Source: Acetobacteraceae bacterium (lineage in GTDB: Bacteria; Pseudomonadota; Alphaproteobacteria; Acetobacterales; Acetobacteraceae). Taken from it: 11,919 bases of DNA. The stretch's first letter is position 1. Every line of letters begins with the position of its first letter. The notes below the pieces were generated by a model. That model had not been told where the DNA came from. It did not search any database and worked only from the letters and a program-made list of their open reading frames with translations. The DNA lies in assembly GCA_030039695.1 (NCBI GenBank), contig JASHVB010000419.1, forward strand, positions 1 through 11,919. Reading direction: 5' to 3'. A program made the position numbers and the translations under genes. Shown one piece after another: positions 6,848-11,919 of this stretch.

Positions 6848-7127
6848 TCTCGAACACGGCGAGGTCGACGTCGGCCGGCGCACAGAGTGCCTTGCCGGTG
6901 CGGACGTCGAAGCGCGCAGCGTGCAGCGGGCATTCGATACAGCCATCCTCGAGCCAGCCGTCGTGCAACTGTGCGTACTCGTGGGTGCAAATATTGTCGG
7001 TGGCGCGGTACTCACCGCCTGCCAGGTGATAGAGGGCAATGTCCTTGTCGCCGACACGGACGGAGATGACGGAGTTTTCCGCCACGTCCGACTTCGCCGC
7101 GACCCGCACCCAGCCGGCTTCCGCCAT
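6804..7127 (-). CDS. Rieske [2Fe-2S] ferredoxin, oxygenase type
   Basis: This is a 107-residue soluble Rieske protein of the kind that carries electrons from a reductase to a non-heme iron oxygenase. The cluster motif is C-T-H-x16-C-P-L-H: Cys47, His49, Cys66 and His69. The protein ends soon after the second half-motif (FDVRTGKAL, then a short beta segment), which is the usual size of a stand-alone ferredoxin subunit and too short for an oxygenase alpha subunit. I choose the ATG at 7127, since AAGGAG lies six bases upstream; the longer frame starting at 7184 adds 19 residues without a ribosome site. No oxygenase or reductase gene is in the window. It may serve a partner elsewhere or belong to the same catabolic set as the amidohydrolases, 652 bp downstream. 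Alternatives are a NirD-like or other small Rieske protein. Confidence 0.9.
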   Translation of the reverse strand: MAEAGWVRVAAKSDVAENSVISVRVGDKDIALYHLAGGEYRATDNICTHEYAQLHDGWLEDGCIECPLHAARFDVRTGKALCAPADVDLAVFEIKAEGDDLLVKVAG

Positions 7128-7715
7128 CTCGATCTCCTTCGGTTTCGTTGCGTATAGCATGCCAGGGTCGCGCCACGCGGCCAACCCGGGTCGCGGGCGA
7201 ATACCGGCGGCGCATGAATCGCGTCAGCTGAAACGGGGCGGTATGGGGCCACAACAAAGCCGCGAGCGCGGCATTGTGTGCCAGGACATTCCTCGTCGTG
7301 CTTGCCCATGACGCGAAGCAGGCATTGGAGACGCGCGAAGATCGGCGGCCCGGCCCAGAGGCCGTCTCGATCTCTCGCAGAAGCGGTGGACCAGTTCAGC
7401 GACAATCACAGCCCTGCCACGGGTCAACCCGCCCAATCCCAAAGAACGTCATTTGCTCAAAAACAATCAGTCGGCTGAATCTTATCGGCGGCGAGACACC
7501 ACATCACCGGCACCCATCCACCATCGGCGAAGGAACTGAGTCTGGAGTGACATGACGAATCGGACAAACCAGAACCTCTTGCGAAACGGGCGTCCGCTCC
7601 GCGGTCCGATCCGACGCACGACCGCCATGATGCAAAGACTGCATCACGTCCTCATGCAACGCGTCATCGCCAAGGCCGATCTGCTCCGCCACCGGCCGAG
7701 TCGTATCGACGAAAC
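7128..7715. other. Long stretch without a confident gene
   Basis: These 588 bp contain no gene I can defend. The half nearest the MarR gene (about 7560-7730) has a minus-strand frame with coding-like composition. Read in the -1 frame relative to the MarR tail it gives GDGLSFVDTTRPVAEQ followed by IGLGDDALHEDVMQSLHH, then loses G/C-ending codons after about 7600. It may be a gene remnant or chance. About 7430-7550 is AT-richer and could hold a promoter on either strand. The Rieske gene promoter should lie just above 7127, but I see no clear boxes. Confidence 0.4.
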
Positions 7716-8129
7716 TCAGGCCGTCGCCGCGCGCCGCGACCCGGTCTCGCTCCGATGCGCCGTCGCCAGCCGACGCATGGCGGCGTTGCCTGAGCCGGCC
7801 TCGGCCATGATGGTGCGTAGGTCGCGCAGGAACGCCGCGCCCTTCAAGGTCCGCTGTACGAGCACGCTGCGGCGGTCCAACGGATCTACCTTGCGACGCG
7901 CCAGGTCCAGTTCGCCCAGACGGTCGAGTGCGCGGGTAATTGCCGGCTTCGAGACGTTTAGTTCGGCAGCGAGGCCACGCACCGTGTGTCCCCCGTCGTG
8001 CAGATAACAGGTCAGGAAAACACCAAGCTGCCGCGCCGACAGATCAGGTCCGTCACGGCGCACCAGGGCGACGATCGTGTCGCGCAGCATTCCCACTTGT
8101 TGGTCGGACGAGGATTGATTTGTTGCCAT
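7716..8129 (-). CDS. MarR-type winged-helix transcriptional regulator
   Basis: This 137-residue DNA-binding regulator has a helix-turn-helix at about 48-75 (TVRGLAAELNVSKPAITRAL), with Pro62 and Thr65 in the recognition helix. A wing follows, RRKVDPLDRRSVLVQRTLKG (78-97), which carries the D-x-x-D-R-R pattern typical of MarR. The N-terminal helix starts at about residue 14. The C-terminal dimer helix is short, and the last 25 residues (Ala, Arg rich) look irregular, as if the natural end were shifted. The ATG at 8129 is preceded by AAAGGA at suitable distance. A perfect inverted repeat lies 22 bp upstream of the start codon and fits autoregulation. It follows the aminopeptidase in the same direction with 152 bp between them. 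Its ligand and other targets are unknown. Confidence 0.88.
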   Translation of the reverse strand: MATNQSSSDQQVGMLRDTIVALVRRDGPDLSARQLGVFLTCYLHDGGHTVRGLAAELNVSKPAITRALDRLGELDLARRKVDPLDRRSVLVQRTLKGAAFLRDLRTIMAEAGSGNAAMRRLATAHRSETGSRRAATA

Positions 8130-8151
8130 TTGCTAATCCTTTCCCACACCA

Positions 8152-8173
8152 AACGAGTCAACAGTGACTCGTT
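8152..8173. promoter_or_regulatory. Perfect 9-4-9 inverted repeat, probable MarR operator
   Basis: AACGAGTCA (8152-8160) and TGACTCGTT (8165-8173) are exact complements around ACAG. The site lies 22 bp before the MarR start codon and downstream of the candidate promoter at 8191-8218. MarR dimers bind dyads of about this size and often repress their own gene, so this is the likely autoregulatory site. Confidence 0.6.
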
Positions 8174-8190
8174 GCCCCTGCATGAGCAAA

Positions 8191-8218
8191 GACATAGCAG
8201 CGGACGGTGCGACGTCAA
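8191..8218 (-). promoter_or_regulatory. Candidate promoter of the MarR gene
   Basis: On the minus strand TTGACG (8213-8218, five of six consensus bases) is followed after 16 bp by TATGTC (8191-8196). Transcription would begin near 8184, just before the inverted repeat. The -10 box is weak. Confidence 0.35.
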
Positions 8219-8281
8219 CTTTATTGCGATCATTTAACCGCAATTTCCCAATGAATCGCGGCGTTGTGACTAAGCGCAGCG

Positions 8282-9673
8282 TTAGTCCGGCCCCGCCACG
8301 CGCCGGATTATTGCTCGCAGCATGCAACGCGCCGCCTGTACTTCGCCGCCTTCGGGACGACCGGATTGCCACTGATCATTCCATGCATAGAGATCGATGT
8401 GGATCCACGCTGTACCAGGCGGGATGAATCGGTGAAGGAATAACGCGGCGACAATCGATCCTGCGAACGGTTTCGACGAAACATTGTTAAGGTCCGCAAC
8501 CGAACTGTTCAGCCACGAGTCGTAGCCGCGCCATAGCGGCAGACGCCACAAAGGATCATGACATGTGGCTCCGGCATCCAGCACCGATGCGGCCCATGTT
8601 TCGTCGTTACAAAACAACGCCGGAAGGTCCGGACCGAGCGCCGTTCGCGCAGCCCCCGTCAGCGTTGCGCAGTCGATGAGAACTGTAGGGCGCTCCTCAG
8701 CCGCCTCTGCCAGCAGATCGCACAGCACCAGACGCCCCTCTGCATCAGTGTTGCCGACTTCCACCGTCAGTCCGGCGCGCGTCCGGATCACGTCGAGTGG
8801 CCGCATTGCCGTGCCGGAGACGGACTTTTCCACGCAGCCCACCCGGACCGCCAGCCGCAGCGGCAGGTCTGCCTCCATAATCATGCGCGCAAGCGCCAGC
8901 ACGCAGGCCGCGCCGCCCATGTCTTTCTTCATCCGTAACATGGCCGACGACGGCTTCAGGTCGTAGCCGCCAGTGTCGAAACAGACGCCCTTGCCGCACA
9001 GTGAAACAAGCGGCGAATCGGCGTGCGCACCGCTGCCACGCCAATGCAGCGTCGCCACACGCGGCGGCCGTGCCGAGCCGGCACCGACCGCGGCCACGGT
9101 GGGGTAAGCGGACACCAACGCGCCATCTGCAGCAAGATGCGTCTCTGCGCCGTGGCGGCGTCCGAGCGCAATGGCGAAATCGGCGAGTTCCACCGGGCCC
9201 AAAAGGTTTGCCGGCGTATTGATAAGATCGCGCCCCATCCAGATCGAGCGCGCCTGCGACAGGCTTGGTTCTACGTCTGGCGGGGCAACAAGCCGGGCGG
9301 GTGCACGTTCGGATGGTTTCAAGGTGGTATAACGATACGCACCCAGGCAAAATCCGAGCGTGGCCGAGCCCGGGTCATAATCGCCGGGCTGCAACGCCCA
9401 CGTCGTTCCGGCAGGCAGGCGGTACGCGAGGTCGCCGAATGCCAAGGGCGAGCGGTCGTCGCCCAGTCCCAAAACCGCGCCTGCAATCCCCCCCGTGTCC
9501 GGAAGGAAATGCAGCTCGCCAGCCTTTGCGGCGAAGCCGAGATCGCGCAGGTAACGTGCCTGCGGTTCCGGCAAGTGCTCGAGCAATCGCGCGAGCTCCG
9601 GTGGACGGACCGGATGCAGCGCTCGCGCATCGGTCGCGCTCGTCACCACGCAGTCAACCGCTTGTTCGAGCAT
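8282..9673 (-). CDS. M17 family leucyl aminopeptidase
   Basis: This 463-residue cytosolic dizinc (or Mn) aminopeptidase releases N-terminal residues from peptides and serves in peptide turnover. The C-terminal catalytic domain shows the full family set: Lys228 and Asp233 in GKGVCFDTGG, Lys240 in DLKPSS, Asp251 in MKKDMGGAA, and Asp310, Glu312 and Arg314 in the signature NTDAEGRL. These match the metal ligands and catalytic Lys/Arg of PepA. The N-terminal domain (1 to about 130) is shorter and more divergent than in PepA, as is common in the alphaproteobacterial subgroup. The ATG at 9673 has AAGGAG seven bases upstream. It is divergent from the HD oxygenase gene and lies upstream of the MarR gene in the same direction. 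Nothing suggests damage. A TTGGCA with a poor TACACA box 16 bp later, upstream of the gene, might be its promoter. Confidence 0.95.
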   Translation of the reverse strand: MLEQAVDCVVTSATDARALHPVRPPELARLLEHLPEPQARYLRDLGFAAKAGELHFLPDTGGIAGAVLGLGDDRSPLAFGDLAYRLPAGTTWALQPGDYDPGSATLGFCLGAYRYTTLKPSERAPARLVAPPDVEPSLSQARSIWMGRDLINTPANLLGPVELADFAIALGRRHGAETHLAADGALVSAYPTVAAVGAGSARPPRVATLHWRGSGAHADSPLVSLCGKGVCFDTGGYDLKPSSAMLRMKKDMGGAACVLALARMIMEADLPLRLAVRVGCVEKSVSGTAMRPLDVIRTRAGLTVEVGNTDAEGRLVLCDLLAEAAEERPTVLIDCATLTGAARTALGPDLPALFCNDETWAASVLDAGATCHDPLWRLPLWRGYDSWLNSSVADLNNVSSKPFAGSIVAALFLHRFIPPGTAWIHIDLYAWNDQWQSGRPEGGEVQAARCMLRAIIRRVAGPD

Positions 9674-9752
9674 GGCGCCACTCCTTCTTCGCTCCAGCGC
9701 GGCGAGTGTGTAAGCGTTCGGCGCCGATTGCCAACCGTCATCACGCTGTCCT

Positions 9753-9783
9753 TTGCCGCGGCGGAGCGCGGCCGTGTTATGAT
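9753..9783 (+). promoter_or_regulatory. Candidate promoter of the HD oxygenase gene
   Basis: TATGAT (9778-9783, five of six consensus bases) lies 17 bp before the start codon, with TTGCCG (9753-9758) 19 bp upstream. The spacer is long and the resulting leader would be only about ten bases, so this is tentative. Confidence 0.25.
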
Positions 9784-9799
9784 GAGCGTGTAAGACGGG

Positions 9800-10366
9800 A
9801 TGGATGTTATGGTGGAAGACATAGCCGCAGGGCTAGCGGACGTGCTCGAGGGCAAGGGGCAGCGCCGCTACGGCCTGTCCGGGGTCAATCAGCTCCAGCA
9901 CGCATTGCAGGCGGCCATGCTCGCCGAGAACGGCGGCTCCGCGCCGGCGTTGATCGCCGCCGCACTGTTGCACGATATCGGCCACATGGTGCACGGGCTG
10001 GGTGAGGATCCGGCCGCTGATGGCGTCGACGACCGGCATGAGGCTTTGGGCCACGCCTATCTCACGCGGTTCTTCGGACCGGAAGTGTGCGAACCCGTGC
10101 GCCTGCACGTGGCGGCCAAGCGTTATTTGTGCGGGACCGAGCAGGACTATTTCAGCCGATTGGCGCCGGACAGCGTACGCAGCCTGGCGCTGCAGGGCGG
10201 GCCGATGTCGAACGAGGAGGCGGCCGCTTTCCGTGCGCTGCCCTACGCGGGGGACGCGGTGATGCTGCGTCGGTTTGATGACGGCGCGAAGGTCAAGGAC
10301 CTGGCCACGCCGTCCGTTGCGCATTTCACGCCGTACTTGATGACCCTCGCCCGCGTTCGCGGTTAG
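9800..10366 (+). CDS. PhnZ-type HD-domain diiron oxygenase
   Basis: This 188-residue HD-domain protein belongs to the PhnZ/TmpB group of mixed-valent diiron oxygenases, which cleave the C-P bond of 1-hydroxyalkylphosphonates to release phosphate. Visible residues match the PhnZ set as I recall its numbering: His34 (QLQHALQ), His58-Asp59 and His62 (LLHDIGH), His80 (DDRHEALG), His103 and Lys107 (RLHVAAKRYL), and Asp160/161 (RRFDD). Tyr24, the residue that caps the iron before substrate binds, is present. The position of Glu27, which in PhnZ holds the substrate amine, is Ser27. The blocks RSLALQGGPMS and AFRALPYAGDAVMLRRFDD are also typical of the group. A second in-frame ATG lies three codons downstream; I use 9800 because the PhnZ numbering then agrees. 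No phosphonate transport or hydroxylase gene is nearby. It stands between the aminopeptidase and htpG. Confidence 0.87.
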   Translation: MDVMVEDIAAGLADVLEGKGQRRYGLSGVNQLQHALQAAMLAENGGSAPALIAAALLHDIGHMVHGLGEDPAADGVDDRHEALGHAYLTRFFGPEVCEPVRLHVAAKRYLCGTEQDYFSRLAPDSVRSLALQGGPMSNEEAAAFRALPYAGDAVMLRRFDDGAKVKDLATPSVAHFTPYLMTLARVRG

Positions 10367-10367
10367 G

Positions 10368-10382
10368 GCGCGCGTCGCGCGC
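10368..10382. terminator. GC-only palindrome after the HD oxygenase stop
   Basis: GCGCGCG and CGCGCGC flank a single T, starting two bases after the stop codon. It could fold into a strong short stem between the convergent HD and htpG genes, but no T-run follows. Alternating GC of this kind also arises by chance in GC-rich DNA. Confidence 0.25.
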
Positions 10383-10458
10383 TGAGCGTAGGGTATCGGG
10401 CACACAAGGCACCCTCACACGGCGCTGCGCGTCGGCCTCTCCCGCGTCGCGGAAGCGG

Positions 10459-11919
10459 CTACAAAACGACACTCCCCGCCAGCAGCGCTGTGACCCGCCT
10501 CGCGAAAGCGCTCGGATCGCGTGGCAGATCGCCCTCCTGCACCCGCGCGAGATCCAGTAGCGTTGCGGCGGCTTCCTCGATGAGCGCCGTTTCCCCCACC
10601 TTGCTCGCCAGCGTCTCGATCAGCTTGTGCCGCGGGTTGAGCTCGAGCACCGGCGCGGCGGGCAACATGGCGCGGCCGGCTCTGCGGAGCAGGCGCTGCA
10701 TCTGCAGATCCGGCCCACGTTCGCCGGCTGACAGCACCACGGCGCTATCGGTCAGCCGCGCTGTGGCCCGCACATCCGAAACGTCCGCGCCCAGTGCTGT
10801 CTTGATCGCAGAAAGCAACGAGGAAATATCCGGTGCATCGCCATCCATGCCGAGCTCGTCGCCAGCCTGCGTCACGCTCTTCAGCTTCTTACCTTCGTAC
10901 GCGTCCATCCGCTCCGGCCAGAACGCATCAATAGGGTCGGACAGCAGCAGCACCTCGACGGCCTTGGCGCGGAAGCCCTCGAGCTGCGGCGAGGTCTTCA
11001 GCGCCTCGGGATTATCGCCAGCGAGGAACCAGATCGTGTCTTGTCCGGTCTTCATCCGGTCGGCGTATTCGGCGAGCGAGGTCCAGCCGTCCTGCGTCGA
11101 CGAATGGAAGCGCAGCAGCGGCGCGAGCTCGCTGCGGTGTTCTGTGTCTTCCCACACGCCTTCCTTTAGCAGTGGCCCGAAGTTCTCCCAGAACTTTGCG
11201 TAACCCTCCGCCTCTTTGGCGCGTGTTTTGAGTTCCGACAGCACGCGCCCGACCAGCGCCTTGCGAATGCGGCCCAGGACTGGCGTGCTCTGCAGCATTT
11301 CGCGCGAAACGTTCAGCGGCAGGTCTTCGGTATCGACCACGCCCTGGATGAAGCGCAGCCAAGGCGGCAACAGTTCTGCCTTGTCGGTGATGAACATGCG
11401 CCGGACATGCAGCCGCACATGCGACTCGCGGTCGTTGTCCAGCGGGTCGAAAGGCTTCATGCCGGGGACGAACAGCAGCGCGAAGAACTCGAGCGTGCCC
11501 TCGGCCTTCCAGTGCAGCGTTGCCCACGGCTCATCGAACATGTGGCCGAGATGGCGGTAGAACTCCTGGTAATTTTGTTCCGTGATGTCGGCGCGTGGCT
11601 TGCGCCACAGCGCAGTGCCCTCATTCGCCGGCTGATCCTTGCCGTCGCGAGCGATCGTGATCGGCAGGGTGATGTGGTCCGCCCATTTGCGCACCACGCC
11701 CTCAAGTCGGAATGGCTCGAGGTACTCCTCGGCGTCCGCCTTGATGTGCAGTACGACGTCCGTGCCGGCGGTTTCTCGGTTTGCGGGCTCAATCGTGAAA
11801 TCGCCGGCGCCGTCCGAGGCCCACGCGAACGCCTCCTCGCTGCCGGCCTTGCGTGACGTGACCTCGACGCGGTCGGCGACCATGAAGGCGGAGTAGAAGC
11901 CGACGCCGAATTGGCCGAT
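10459..11919 (-). CDS. htpG: HtpG, Hsp90-family chaperone (5' end outside window)
   Basis: This is the C-terminal 486 codons of bacterial Hsp90, a cytosolic dimeric ATP-driven chaperone. The reading frame runs off the right edge. The visible start, [16 protein letters not shown], is the conserved glycine-rich ATP-lid region that lies a little over 100 residues into HtpG, so roughly that many are missing and the ATG at 11883 is internal. The middle domain is clear: [35 protein letters not shown], and [11 protein letters not shown], which carries the arginine that reaches the ATP phosphate. The C-terminal dimerisation domain runs to the stop ([14 protein letters not shown], then a leucine-rich end). 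No frameshift is seen. It is convergent with the HD oxygenase, 92 bp apart. The promoter lies beyond the window, so heat-shock control cannot be judged. Confidence 0.97.
   Translation of the reverse strand: MGQFGVGFYSAFMVADRVEVTSRKAGSEEAFAWASDGAGDFTIEPANRETAGTDVVLHIKADAEEYLEPFRLEGVVRKWADHITLPITIARDGKDQPANEGTALWRKPRADITEQNYQEFYRHLGHMFDEPWATLHWKAEGTLEFFALLFVPGMKPFDPLDNDRESHVRLHVRRMFITDKAELLPPWLRFIQGVVDTEDLPLNVSREMLQSTPVLGRIRKALVGRVLSELKTRAKEAEGYAKFWENFGPLLKEGVWEDTEHRSELAPLLRFHSSTQDGWTSLAEYADRMKTGQDTIWFLAGDNPEALKTSPQLEGFRAKAVEVLLLSDPIDAFWPERMDAYEGKKLKSVTQAGDELGMDGDAPDISSLLSAIKTALGADVSDVRATARLTDSAVVLSAGERGPDLQMQRLLRRAGRAMLPAAPVLELNPRHKLIETLASKVGETALIEEAAATLLDLARVQEGDLPRDPSAFARRVTALLAGSVVL

Noticed and set aside
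9023..10005. Overlapping plus-strand open frames of about 250 codons across the aminopeptidase and the HD gene start
   Set aside because: They are opposite to, or out of frame with, two well-supported genes and show Arg-rich shadow composition.

Overview
The window reads as chromosomal DNA of a high-GC proteobacterium. An alphaproteobacterium of the Acetobacteraceae/Rhodospirillales type is my best guess, from codon use and the style of the gene families; no rRNA or other marker is present to fix it. There are eleven protein-coding features, no tRNA or rRNA, no CRISPR and no recognisable insertion sequence.

Layout. Left end (1-2446): a short, apparently truncated lipoprotein-type ORF on the minus strand, divergent from a complete patatin-like lipoprotein phospholipase on the plus strand. 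This part is visibly lower in GC than the rest (one sampled 60-base line in the patatin gene is 48% G+C, against 65% in the aminotransferase), so it may have been acquired. Then follow, on the minus strand, a class I/II aminotransferase (2447-3610) and a translationally coupled pair of paralogous amidohydrolase-2 family enzymes (3927-5051 and 5048-6151, sharing an ATGA overlap). A plus-strand conserved-looking hypothetical gene (6470-6847) runs head-on into a minus-strand Rieske [2Fe-2S] ferredoxin gene (6804-7127), with a 44-bp 3' overlap. After a 588-bp stretch without a confident gene come a MarR-type regulator (7716-8129) and an M17 leucyl aminopeptidase (8282-9673), both on the minus strand. 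A PhnZ-type HD-domain mixed-valent diiron oxygenase (9800-10366, plus) is divergent from the aminopeptidase. The window ends inside htpG (minus strand, N-terminus cut off).

How the genes work together. The amidohydrolase pair and the nearby small Rieske ferredoxin fit a catabolic theme: ACMSD-like hydrolysis or decarboxylation, plus electron supply to an oxygenase that is not in the window. This is inference. The MarR gene carries a perfect 9-4-9 inverted repeat just upstream of its start codon, the best regulatory signal in the window and probably its own operator. The HD oxygenase keeps all diiron ligands of PhnZ, but the residue aligned with the substrate-binding Glu27 is Ser, and it has no phosphonate genes beside it. 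Its substrate is therefore an open question. I found no multi-gene system that I would call new. The most promising leads are the orphan HD oxygenase, the MarR operator and the nested inverted repeats upstream of the amidohydrolase operon.
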